Source of the DNA: Pipra filicauda
Taxonomy: Eukaryota; Chordata; Aves; Passeriformes; Pipridae
DNA length: 64,000 bases
Assembly: GCF_003945595.2 (NCBI RefSeq)
Contig: NW_024104292.1
Span: 868,001 to 932,000 of the forward strand
Reading direction: 5' to 3'
Shown: in pieces, positions 13,801 to 25,175 of the stretch
Numbering within the stretch: the first letter of the stretch is position 1
How the letters are laid out: every line of letters begins with the position of its first letter
Made by a program: the position numbers and the translations under genes
The notes under the pieces: model-generated
Seen by the model: the letters and a program-made list of their open reading frames with translations, nothing else
Database searches by the model: none
What the model was told of the DNA's origin: nothing

Positions 13801-14862
13801 CTGTTCCTAAGACCTTGTTCCCTACATAGTTACTTCCAGTTCATAGCTGATGAGCTCCTTAAAGCATTTCTTTGATACACTTGTTCTATCATAGTTAGAT
13901 TAAGCTCCAAAGATATTCTCTCCAGAAGAGAAAGAGTATTATAGTCTCTGGGACCATTCAGTGAGTGACATCTATCATGAAGCCATCTCTGAGAACATAG
14001 ATTAAGAGCCAAGTGGATTTCTCATTTTTTCCAAGACTACCAAACTGCTTTCAGACAGTAATAACTAATTGTCACTTGTCTTCTGAAGTAGCTGCTGAGC
14101 TAGAAAAGAAGGCATTCATTGTCCATCATCTCAGGTACCATTGTTAACAGGACATAAAATTTTCTGGGCCTTATCTTTCAGTACTGAAATTACTCAGAAT
14201 TTGTCTTTGACTTCACTGGCAACTGAGAAGTCTTGTGAGATGGAATGCATCTCACCCTGCTTTAAATATCTAAATCTGACCTACTTTTTATGTGGGGTTT
14301 TTTTTTCAGTAAAAGATAAATAGGTACTTTCGTGGCGTATCCATCCCACCCAAAACTTGACAGATCATCTAGTCTGAGTGTTTGAAGTAACTGTATATGA
14401 GATTTCCATGTTAAATCTCTCTATTTGACATGAGAAAAAGAAGATTGATGATGAAATTTAGGAGATGTCCCACAAAAGTATGGTATGAAGAGAAAATAAT
14501 GAAAACAAGAGTCCAGAGTAAATATGAAGAAAGTGTAGGTCCAAAAAGAAATCAAAGAAAGGTAAAGGAGTTCTTAATAGGCAAAGACACTAGCAAAACT
14601 TAGAGGTGCAACTGCACAGAGCTGGAAAGTATCTGCAGTAAGAGTGCTGTGGCTCCAGCACACATTTGAGAAAAAGAAGTCCAGAACTGCTGGAGTTTAT
14701 GAAAATCACAAATCCAAAGAGTCTTGGCAAATAACATTTGTTTTTTATTATCAGGGAATGTTTTGTAGATTGGGAAAGATATAACCTGGAAGGTTTTGCC
14801 TTCCAAGTTCTCAGAGAAGGAAAAAATTCTCAAGGGAAAGGGCCTCATAGGGCCCTTGTAGG

Positions 14863-15340
14863 GTGTTGATAACACACCAGTGTTTTGGCTATTGCTGAGC
14901 ACGGCATCAGCACTGTGACATTCCTTCCTCAATCAAGGGCAAGATCCTGGGAGGGGACACAAGTAGGCCAGCTGATCCAAACTGACCAAAGGGATATTCC
15001 ATACCATATGACGTCAGCTCAGATACAAAAGCTAAGGCAAGGAGCAGGAAGGCTCCTTGTCTCCAATGGCTGCCTGTTGAGGAACCGCCACGCGTGCTGA
15101 AGCCCTGCTTCTCGGGAGTGGCTGACCATTGCTGCTGATGGGAAGTAGAGAATAAACCTTGTTATCTTTTGCTTTGCTTTCACGTGTGCAAGCTTCCGCT
15201 TTGCCTTTGCTTCAACTAAACTGTCTTATCCCAATCCATGAGTTGTTTTCCATCTTACTCTCTCCCCTGTCCTGCTGGGAAGGGTAGTGATAGAGTGGCT
15301 GGGTGGGCACCTGGCATCCAGCCAAGGTCAACCCACCACA
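14863..15340 (+). mobile_element. Solo LTR of an avian ERVL-like endogenous retrovirus (5'-truncated)
   Basis: The sequence follows a bird LTR family in order: gtgttgataacaca near the start, ctgatccaaactgaccaaag (14,971-14,990), gggatattccataccatatg with a perfect TGACGTCA (15,009-15,016), a degraded TATA-like region, gagaataaacc (polyA signal 15,151-15,156), a run of tgctttgctttcacgtgtgc, then a terminal segment ending accaca at 15,340. A second copy of the same family lies at about 60,459-60,988, and shared blocks between the two confirm a dispersed repeat. No gag, pol or env sequence flanks it, so it is a solo LTR. It lacks the family's expected 5' part. The family name is from memory of neoavian genomes. 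It lies in the same orientation as SMCO4 and about 1.6 kb upstream of its CpG island. Confidence 0.8.
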
Positions 15341-16969
15341 GTTTATTAAAGAACAGTCCAATGTCTTAAATGTGCACCAAACCTGCAGGTGTTCTGCAGA
15401 CTCCACTGCTGCAATCAATACTCCAAAGAGCCCTATTTTTCTTGGACAAGAAACATACATATATCTGACATTTGAGGAAGCCAGGTGAATAAATCAATAG
15501 CTAAACAAAAATGCACTTAATCATATCTATTCTGGACAGATGCCGATTGGAAAATCCTATATGGCCCACGTACTGCCTTCTGCTTAAAGCTTAGAAATGA
15601 ATTTGTGTTTCCTAAATGGCAACATCCTGTTGCTGAGCATCAGTGAAGCTGGAGTGATCAGTAGTAATCAATTGTGTGCCAGCTAGCATTAGACAGATCT
15701 GTTGCTCAAACTTAAATTCAGGTATAGTTTGTTATTGGAGAATTCTAGCATACATACATAACTTAATAGCCAACAAATTACGTACTTTGTAAGTTTAGCA
15801 GCTTTACTGGAATATGTAGCAAAGAGTCACACATTCACTTTAAATCTACTTGGCTGCATTTTCTTACCTAGCGTCAGCCCAAGGAGGAATTTAATATATA
15901 CACATAGTTTATCTTTCCTTAATGGTTTTAATCGGTGACCATTACTGGACATTTCTCATGGTGCTGCAAGTGATCATTAAACATACATAATAGCCCTACT
16001 AAATGAGTAGATAGCTCTAATGCCAACATTTTCTGCATTCAAAGGTTCATTTGTGCATGGAATGGCTGGTATGCTTAAAGGTGCACCTTTACTTGACATT
16101 ACTTCATAAAGCCCTTTGAGATAACTAGAGTGCGAGAGATGTTTTAGAAAAACACGGTTTTATTTCTTCTCTGCTTTAGCCCTCAGCGATTCAGCATTAT
16201 TTGAACATCAGCAACAGCAGTTCTTTACGACTTCAAAGTCAGATTCTAACCTCAAATTGGCAGTGCACCTCGAGATTAAAAATCTGCCCAGCACTATAAG
16301 AAATGGATGTTTTCAGCAGAAAGAAGAGAATAGGAGTTAACAACACTACAGTCTAATATCACTCAATTACAAGGTATATTAAGGCTACACTAAGGTGCCT
16401 GTCATGAATGCTCTTGCAGGAAACACTTAAAGGATGAAAACCACTAGGCTTGGAAACAGTTTTGTATCTATTATTAACCTGGAAGAAGGGTGAGATTCCT
16501 ATCAACTGACCTTTTCAGTGAAAACCTATGTGTCAGGCACTCTGCAACCATGAAGCCCAAGTAATGTCTTTTATTTTCAAAATGTGTAATCCTGATGAGA
16601 AGAAAACGCAAATAGATGTCTGAGGTCTTCTATTTTTCTACCAGTTACAGCTACTGTCTGTTTTAGAAACACAGTGAGATTTTTCTCCTAAGTAAGAAAG
16701 CAGAGTGTCTCTGTGGTGGAGTGAGCCTGAACTGGGAAGCAGCTGCAGGTGTTCTGAGGTCTTGCTGGTACAGAGGTAAGAGCAATTCAGGCTGCATTCG
16801 ACGGGGCTCCTCAGCAAGTCCCTGTTCCTGGAGGCCTGCTCTCCATTTTTATTTTAGGCCCATTATCGCAGACTGATCAACTCAACAGGCGCTTCCATCC
16901 TGCTGATACTGCAAGAAGGCAACCCTTGTGATGTCACCTTATTTTGGCATCGTCCTTTTTAACCTCTCT

Positions 16970-17765
16970 AACCCCTCCTGCGCGCCTGCCCCACACAGCC
17001 AGCGGGCCGACACCTGAGGGGACCGGGTGTGACTCGCAAAGCTCCCAGGCCGGCGGCGCTTCCCTCCAGGAGAACCTGTCGCGGCGCTACCCGGGCGTGC
17101 GGCGGGGCCGGGGCGCGGCTCGGGGCCGGCGGGTCCCTCGGCGTGCGGCAGAGGGCGCCCCGCGTTCCGCAGAGCGGGGCCGGGAGGAGCCTCCGGCGCG
17201 GCCGGGGAGGGACGGAGGGAGGGCTGGAGCTGCCACGTCCTCGGCGCCGAGCGGCGGGCGGGGAGCGCCAGCCCGCGCCTCAGCCCCACGTGTGGCGGCG
17301 GAGCGGGGAAGTTGCCGGCGGCCGGCGCTGCGGAGTCTGCCCCTCTCCCGCCGCTGCCCGTCCCTCCCCGTCCCTCGGGTGAGCGCAACTCCAAGTAAGG
17401 GCGCGCGACGGCCCCGCTCCCGCCCGCTGTCCCGGGAGAGGCCGGTGGGTGCGGGAGGCGCTGGGAAGGGGGCGGCGGGGAGCGCTGCGACGGGGCGCGG
17501 GTCGAGCCCGCGGTGTCCCGGGGGAGGCGCGGGGTAGCGGGCTCTGCTCCAAGGCGGGACAACTTCCCGCGGACTTTGGCTCCGAGCGCTCCGTCCCGGC
17601 GGCCGGGGCGTCGCGGTTAAGCCCGGAAAGTTTTGGAAGGCGGCGGGCGGGCTGGGTGCCGCGGCGAAGAGCCGGGAGCCAGCCTGGCTCGGCGCGGGCG
17701 GGCGGGAGCCGCCGCCGGGCCACGCTGCTGAGCCCCCGAGAAGCACCGCTGAGAGGTTAACGAGG
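16970..17765 (+). promoter_or_regulatory. SMCO4: CpG island: likely SMCO4 promoter and first exon
   Basis: A sharp change from AT-rich DNA to about 800 bases of very GC-rich, CpG-dense sequence marks a vertebrate CpG-island promoter. Visible elements are a CACGTG E-box (17,287-17,292), many GC boxes and a G-quadruplex-type run (17,204-17,223). Good + strand donor sites follow at 17,378/17,379 (CGG|GTGAGC) and 17,394/17,395 (CAA|GTAAGG), consistent with a short noncoding first exon. The next confirmed exon in the same sense is the SMCO4 coding exon at 43,277. The exact start site cannot be read from sequence. Long open frames on both strands here reflect base composition, not coding. Transcription in both directions is possible. 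Confidence 0.75.
17204..17223 (+). other. G-quadruplex motif in the CpG island
   Basis: Four G-runs (17,204-17,207; 17,209-17,211; 17,217-17,219; 17,221-17,223) with loops of 1, 5 and 1 bases fit the canonical G3+N1-7 pattern. Such motifs are common at CpG-island promoters. Confidence 0.6.
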
Positions 17766-17821
17766 AAAGTAGCTGTTCAGATGACTCATAGAAGACTTTC
17801 GGGATTTGTGTGGTTTTGCCC

Positions 17822-17841
17822 TTTTTTTTTTTTTTTTTTTT
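17822..17841. repeat. T20 homopolymer
   Basis: An uninterrupted run of 20 T directly 3' of the CpG island, followed by tatatacc. A matching A-tailed element upstream was not recognised. Confidence 0.9.
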
Positions 17842-20165
17842 ATATACCTAATTTCGGTTCCCAGTCGCGAATACAGTTGTGCCGGGAAACGACTGAGACC
17901 TGTGTTTAAGCAGCGTGTTGGGAAAAAAAATAAAAATCTCAGGAAAGCATTAAAAGGTGACCCAGGATAGAATCAAAACAGTCTATTCTGATTGTACAAA
18001 CGTGGGGTTTGTATCTTCTTTGTGCGTGTTTTGTCCCTGCGATGAGCTGACGTGAGTTCGGTGCGTAGTTTTGTGGTTCTCTTTATTTTTGGTTACCTTA
18101 AAAAAATGTATTTTCTGCTGTTTATAAGTCGATAATGGTTCATAGCTTTATTTTCTCTACTGCTTTAAATTTTCTCGTGTCACAGAGATTTACATTCCGT
18201 GGTTCCTGTCCTGCCTGAAATTTGTATGATATTTTTATCGATCTGTGTAGTACCACCCTGGGCCGGACCTCTCGGGGTTTCCGTATTTCTCTCAATTTTG
18301 AAAGTCTGATTGCCAATTATTTTTAGCTTTGTTCAGAATTTCCTCCTTCAAATGAACTAGAAGTCTTATAGGAATTCCCTGATGCCCTGTTAAAAAAAAG
18401 TGAAATGAGTTTCTCATTGGTACATTTTTAATAACTTTTTGCTCTCCTTCACTCTCTTAATTGCCTTTTAGTGGCCTATTTATAACATACAGGTCTCCTA
18501 AATTGAAGCTAAGAAGAAAACTGAGTTTAGATTGTTCTTAACTGTTTTTGATTTTACTGATCTGTGTCAGAAAAAAGAACTGCTCCTTGTCACAGCAATT
18601 TAGCCCCTAGTTTCCCTCATGCTTTGTGGGAAACATAGAAAGGACACCTACCAACAGGAATTTTGGGTGCAGCTGTCAAATACCCCCCAATATTTTGGGA
18701 GAAGTAGGAACTACATGTTTCTTTATTGATTTTTCCAACGTGGACTTGCACAGGTCTCTATTCTGCTCTTCGAGAGGGTTTTTGGTGGAGCACTTGACTC
18801 TAAAGGCATGGTGGCTCAGAACAGCGCGGACAGCATTGGCAGACATACAGAAATAAAGACAAGCTATTAGCAGAGCTGAGCATTTTCAGATGCTGCCAGG
18901 GTGGACATTGGAAAGCTCTCCTAGGGAGTCCTTAGCACACCTAACACGCTTTTGCGATATGATTGGTGTTCACAGACTGATGGGTCTGGTTTGTGTGAGA
19001 CTTTTAGTAGTGGCCGCATGTCCACACCTCCTGTTTGTAGAACACTGTCAGAGCTTTGTAGCTATCCCAGAGCATGAGACACAGGTGGAAGTTGGCCTGT
19101 GTGAGGTGACAACCCTCCGTCATGCTGATCACGGGCTCCTTGCTGCTTGTTTGGACGTGTGCATGCGGTAATAGTGCGAGAGAGGACTATATGCTCACTG
19201 GTTGCTGCTATATCCATATGCTAGCAAAATAACTTCAATATGTTTTTAAAAATCAAATCATGTTTTTTCATACATTAAATGAACAGGGAAATGCTTTTGC
19301 ATATATATAAGATATACATGCTGATTAGGTGATATGACCTATGTTCTTATTGGATGGTAGCTAAACTATACACTAAATCTTTGATCATGGCAATGTAATG
19401 CAGTTTCCTTGTTCGTTTTTGTTACGAATTTTCCTCCTTCATTGTCTTTCTCCTTTGCCTGTCACCTGTCACAAGCTCAACGAGGCTTGTCCTGGTGGTG
19501 GGGTCCCACCAAGAAGCAGTGGTGAAGAGATGATGAAGGAATTTCTCCATGAGGAGTCACAGGAGTCCAGATTCAGCAGGCAGCACCGCTGTCATAGGGA
19601 CCGCACTCAGAGAGAGATACATTGATGTTTTACAGTAGTATCAGGGTTTGAGGAAACTGACCACTAATTCTCTCTGCTGAACTGGGCTGGGTTTTGCTTG
19701 TACAGCTACAGCTGTGCTCCAGCTACTCCCAAAGCCATCTGAGCCGTTCAAGAACGGATCTGGCATCTCTTGATTCAGCTACTTTGGTCCAGGTGCTCTA
19801 TAATAAAATGATCTTTATTTCTGTACTAATCTCTCCATCATAGATTGAAAGAAACATATATAGGTGGATTGATGTCTTATGGGTGGATTGTTGTCCATGA
19901 TGTGCAGTTTGTGTTGCATGCCAGTATGGATTTCTCTAGTTTTTGACTGATTATGGAAATCCTGTCATGCTTGGAGAAATGTCCAACAAAGAGATCTTGA
20001 CTGTTGTCTTCTCTGGAGATTTCCCCAGGGCTGATTGCTGTACAGGGCCACCAGAGCAATGGCAGGGCTGTAAGACCACAAGTTCTGTAACCAGGTGAGG
20101 TTATTCTTCACAGGGTGAGAGATCCTGAGTGGTCTCCATGACTGTGTTGTTTTATGTTGCTGCCT

Positions 20166-20212
20166 TTTTGGTTTTTGGTTGTTTTGTTTTGTTTGTTTGT
20201 TTGTTTTTTTAA
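20166..20212. repeat. T/G low-complexity tract (GTTT repeats)
   Basis: Runs of gttt and gtttt ending in a T7 tract. Simple-sequence DNA within the SMCO4 intron. Confidence 0.85.
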
Positions 20213-21300
20213 TTATAGCAGTAACAGCTTTAGAGTAAGTGCTCCATAAAACTGAGAAGTTACCTTTGTTTTTGCTCATTATGGGAAAGAGTTATGTTAA
20301 CAGATGTGGGCTCTGTGAGGATTTGCTGAGCTCTTAATCCTGTTTGTGGCTAATAGGCCATGCTAATGTGGCAGGGCATCTCTTTCAGTATATAAAGGTC
20401 TTAACTGCTCCCTACCTTACGGAAATGTGGTGTTAAAATGCTCTAATTGTCTTAGCAGTAGTGACAGGCTATGAATTCATAGATGTAAAACCCTGCCTTT
20501 TTTTTTTTTGTTAGATGGAGAGAGATATTTTTATTTGTTAAGACAAACCCTAAAATAATTGCTGTAGGCAACAGAGGAACCAGGCTTTGTATATTGAGTG
20601 GGGCAAACAGCCAGAGATCAGGTATTTGAGTCCTTTAGGCACACGTGTATCTTGAGGGGATGAGAATGTGTGTTGGTATTCTCTTTGTTGTCTTTTGCCC
20701 TATCACTAGTTTAATTTCAGGGTTGTTTAGGTTTGGTGGGGTTTTTTTGTTTGTTTTCATCCTTCTTTGTTTTTTGTCTTGTACACTGGTTTTAGGTGCA
20801 AAGAAGTTAGTCACTTCTTTCTCTTTTAAATGTCCAAGCTCTACGCTTTTGGATGTCAATGTACCTAGAAGTTTCTGTTGCCCGTTGTCATTAGAAATGT
20901 TGTAGAATTTCTCAAAATATAGGGCATGCCCCATCAAAGTATTAAAGTTCTGAAAAGGCAAGTATAATTTTAAGTGTATTAACGACTTGACAGAGACTTA
21001 TCTTTCTAGTCCATCAACATGCTGGTCAAAACTTAATCTAAATAAAATAGTGTGTGGTGACAGGACTTTCCACTGCAGTTTCATGTGTTTGTACAAAACA
21101 CCGCTTTCCACTCTGTGTAATTAATGTATGCTATTTAAGTAGCTACGTCATCGATGGGGGCTACATTCTTGGGGGTCAAAGGAGTTACATTGTGTAGTTT
21201 TGTGGTGAGATGCTTTGTGGATAAAAAGCTTCTGAGCAAAGCATCTGCTTGCCTTCCTGTTTGCTCGTATGCAGTATTAAAGGCACATGCAAGACAGGGA

Positions 21301-21322
21301 CCGTAGTTCCACCGTAGTTCCA
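21301..21322 (+). repeat. Perfect 11-bp tandem duplication
   Basis: The 11-mer ccgtagttcca occurs twice head to tail (21,301-21,311; 21,312-21,322) with no mismatch, which suggests a recent slippage event. Confidence 0.8.
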
Positions 21323-24300
21323 TGTTAACCAAGCATTCAGTGGGAGGTGTTGATAAAACCAGAAACTGGAGCTGGGCTTCTAGATGGAACATGGAGAGTA
21401 AGTGATTTGTGACACTGACTTGCAGTATGCAAGACACTTGATTTTTGGGTTTCTCTTGAGTGGAGGTTGCTAACAGTGCTACAACACTTCCATTTGCCCC
21501 TATCTATAACAGCTGCAAGGGAAGGCTGCTTCCAAGACCATAATGCATTCTCTACTGGGCTTATAAAAATGAGACAGTAATACAGAAATTCAGTGAAAGT
21601 GTCAACCTTGAGGAATTTTTTTTTCTTTAAATAGGTAGTAACAATAAGGGTGGGCTTCTCTCAGTCTTCTGCAGGTGCCTGTGGACCTGGAGGTAAACAG
21701 ATTTAGAAAAGGAGTCTGACTGCATGCAGAGTGGGTAGGTTCTGAGCCACTCAGGTGGGTATTGACTTTCTGCTTTATGGCAGAAGGTCAAAGGAGACAA
21801 GTGTACAAGGTTTTGCGAAATGGCCAAATGTGTGGTAGCAGGAATGCTGAAACTTACTTTGGACTTACTAAAGCCTGTGAACCAGGATAGAACGTGAACT
21901 CGTGCCCTAAGCCTTAATGCCAACTTGTCTCTTATCCGATCCCTTTCATGATTTTTATTTTATCTTGTTTGGATTGCACGTTTTCCATTAGACTTTTCTC
22001 ATTATACTTTTCTTTGCACTGTAGGTATCTGTATTTTTCTTTCCTATTTACGCCCAACTGTTCTTTGTCAGTTTGTCTTATTTTATTTTTAATTGCATTG
22101 TTAGATTTTTCTCCTGTGCACCCCTCATGTTGTTTACATTTGTTCTTCCTTTATTCATCTTCTTATGTTTTCCGCCTTTTAACTCTTATCCTTAGAGGAA
22201 CCAGTTTTACACTTGGAGACCAGCCCTTTCGTATTGATTGCCAGCTGCTTTTATTGAAACTAATTTGCATTCTCTGCTCTTATTGTGCTAGACAGAGGAC
22301 TAGTGATTTTGAGTAAAGCTCTTTCCCGAAAGGCTTTGCTCAGAAATTGTCTCTGTATTTCACAAAAAGAGTGGAAAATAAAGAGTAGCATCAGTGCAAA
22401 AGCTGCTTCTGCCTAAACCAATGTGTTTGTGTCTGTGTCACAGAAAGAGTAGAAATGTGGCCTGCCCTGCTGCATGCACAAATGACTTCTCCAGCCTGAA
22501 ATGAGCTGGTGTGGTGAGGGGAGTGCAGAATGACGTGGCCTTATGTTTACTTACGTGGACAACCCTTAGAGTCTGGCAGTAACAAATCCAATCCATTTTG
22601 ATTGTGACTGTGTACTGCCTTGGTACTTTTGTTTATGAACACTTATGTAGCTGTGATTTTTTTTTTTCTACAGACAGGTCGTAAAAAAAGCTATGAATAG
22701 TAAAGATGTACTACAGTTAAAGAGTTGAAGAGCTGTGGTTGCATGATGGTAAACTTGCGGGGGGAGGAAAGAGTTAAATTAGAGGAGATGACTGGAGAGA
22801 CTTTAAGACTGGAAATACCATCTGTCTTCAGATAGGCTCTTTCAATGAGTCTCTAATAAGGCTCCTTGAGCCTTACTAATTATTGCTAAGTATAAAACCC
22901 TTGTGTTTGGGTCATGTTGATTTTGGGCTTTGTATCGTGGTAGAGCTATGGATAATCATGACTTGGATGTACCAAACCTCAGGATGTATATCCCATCTCC
23001 TTCTCAGACTGCTTTGGGTTTATAAATTGGTCTCACTGCTTTTTCACCCAATGTCTGTTTGGTTTTGTCCGACACCTTGACTTTGTATATTTAGAAAGGA
23101 GTTCTCTGACCATGGTACAGTGCTTAGTATCGGGTCTGGAGGGGAGGTGTGTTACATAAATTTGTTATTAAAACTCATTGAAGTGTTTTGCCTCTCAAAT
23201 GTTTATTCTTAGCAGGGCTGCTTACTGGTAATTATGTGTCAATAGCATTGTTGCATCATGAAAGATGTTATACTTTGACACCCAACTAGAAGGATAACAA
23301 AGAGCAGGATACAGCTTTTAGTTATAAAAATGCACTCTCAAACACAGCTTAGGTACATGGCTGTCATGATACAAATAAGATGGAAGATCCCAGAGCCTTT
23401 TATTGGATGTTACTGGTGCCAGTATAGAATATGGCTCTGAGCTTGCAGTCATGCCACAGAAGGGTTCAGGAAATTCACCTCTGGTTACTTGTTTTTGCAA
23501 ATTTAGGTCTGCTTGGAGAAACTAGTACACTTGCTGTGCTGAGTCTGGCCATCAACTCAACCTTCACAATGCAGCCTACTTTGAATAGAGGAACATACAG
23601 TTAAACTCTAGAGTAGTTTAGGACAGAAACTAAGGATCAACATGTGTCTGAAGAGGCTTGAGAGGTTTCAGTGTTGAAGCTGCACAGCATCAGAAAAACT
23701 CAAGTTTACTGAATTGATAATTGTTAAAGAAGATGCTTGTAGTTATACTATTATAATCTATGAAGTATGTTTGAAGGCTTAGAGACTTGGAGTTACTTGT
23801 GATGAAGTACTTTAGCATAGAGGAAAAGTCTGCATGTCAACTTTTTGCCTTAATGTTAGAGTTTGATACCACTATTTAGAAGTCCTGCTGCTGCTTCTTG
23901 CTGCTGAATTGTTATTTGTCTGCAGAGCTAGCAGTTTCCCTCCATTGTTTAAGTCCTACAGTTGTAAGAGAAATATTTAACAGTACAGGAAACTGTCTGT
24001 AGAAGTAAGATTTGATCTGAAATCTGATTGCCTGAACTATTGCTAAGTCTTACATTTCTAAAAATTGAAGGTGACTTAGTTCTTTCTGTTCATAATTTAT
24101 TTAGGATGTTAAACTCATTGTACAGTAATCTCCAACAAACACACTTTTGTTTTGCTTTTAAATTGCTTTATAAAGTGAGGAAGAGAAACAGAAATATTTG
24201 TATAAAATAATTTTATTGCTTTTTTTGCCATGTCTACCAGTGATAGCACTGCCTTCCTGCATGGGAGAAAGTGAGACCTTTCTGTTTTGTTTCCAAACAG

Positions 24301-24920
24301 AACAAAATGTAGAAGCCAATAGAAGTAGGAGTGAGAATCCATTTGACTTTTCAAATGGTTGCCTTTGTTAATAACAGGATGGGTTATTACTATTGAATAT
24401 GATGGGGTTTTTTAAAATAGAAAGTTATTAAATTTAGCATGTGCTTAATGGCGGAGTAACGGGAAGTTCCAAACACCGAAAGAAAACTGTAGGAATAAAT
24501 CTTTGGAGCAAATTCAGTAACAAATAGAAATATTCAAATTGGTCTGTATATCTTAACATTGATTTCCTCCTGGACTAATTGTGCCCCCCCCAACACAAAA
24601 AAGGTATAGCTATACTGTGCCTTGCAGACTGACTGATGCTTCTCTGCCCGCTCTTTCAAATAATTAGAGAGGAGTAGGATCTTGTCTGTAACCCTTCGAG
24701 CTTTATTTCGGTGCTGTACTCAGTGTAAAATGCAGTATTGAGAAATGGCCTTCTTTAGCACAGGCACAGCATCTGGAGCTGGTTTGCATCTCATCCTCTG
24801 AACAGGAGTGAGGAGGTTTGGGTCTGCCTGTGGTGTTCCACCCTGTCATACCCCATGACTGGTTCTGGTAAATCAAAGCTGTTGACAGCTGGCTTAGCTA
24901 TTTTTTCATGTTTTTCCTTT

Positions 24921-24974
24921 GGAACTAGATGATCTTTCAGGTCCCTCCAACCCAAACCAATCTATGGTTCTCTG
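24921..24974 (+). mobile_element. CR1 LINE 3'-tail fragment
   Basis: The string around gatgatctttcaggtccctc then caacccaaaccaatctatgg matches the avian CR1 3' end, in which a fixed dozen-base motif precedes short ATTCTATG-type terminal repeats. Only about 54 bases survive. The element is severely 5'-truncated and degraded, with no coding content. Confidence 0.7.
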
Positions 24975-25085
24975 TATATGTTCCTGCGATGCCCAAATGC
25001 CTGAGGTCAATCCTAGCTGTCCTTTGTGACTGAAAAACTTCAGTGGGGTTTGGTGAGGGCTGCGATTTCTTTGGGATGGACTTTT

Positions 25086-25175
25086 TTGAGAGTTGTTTTT
25101 TTTGTTTGGTGTTGGGTTTTTTGGTTTTTAGGTTGGTTTTTTTGGTTGGTTTGGGATGTTTTGGGGGTTTTTAGA
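25086..25175. repeat. G/T-rich low-complexity tract
   Basis: About 90 bases composed almost only of T and G, with repeated ggtttt and ttggtt units. G-runs of three or more are too few and far apart for a canonical quadruplex. Confidence 0.8.

Larger units (their letters stand above)
1..16970. other. Intergenic 5' flank of SMCO4
   Basis: No recognisable coding exon was found in this 17 kb. It is AT-rich and contains relics of old SINE-like repeats (about 1,160-1,210 and 1,975-2,140), a possible LTR or other interspersed repeat (about 2,855-3,150), a degenerate 33-bp tandem repeat (6,854-6,952), small tandem duplications (9,576-9,628; 10,808-10,835) and one solo LTR (14,863-15,340). Open frames of up to 112 codons occur (628-966, 6,824-7,138, 14,600-14,932). 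None shows a family I recognise, and that length is expected by chance in DNA of this composition. By human synteny the next gene to the left should be CEP295, but I see none of it here. An unannotated noncoding transcript cannot be excluded from sequence alone. Confidence 0.6.

Noticed and set aside
14600..14932. 110-codon open frame on the - strand
   Set aside because: It overlaps the start of the solo LTR, has no similarity that I recognise and has no exon signals.
16939..17760. Long overlapping open frames on both strands (up to 219 codons)
   Set aside because: They coincide with the CpG island. Very high GC lowers stop-codon frequency in all six frames, the predicted proteins are R/P/A/G-only, and several frames overlap each other. 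No domain is recognisable.
21948..22316. 122-codon open frame on the + strand
   Set aside because: A pyrimidine-rich stretch yields a leucine/serine/phenylalanine/cysteine-rich translation, typical of T/C-biased noncoding DNA.
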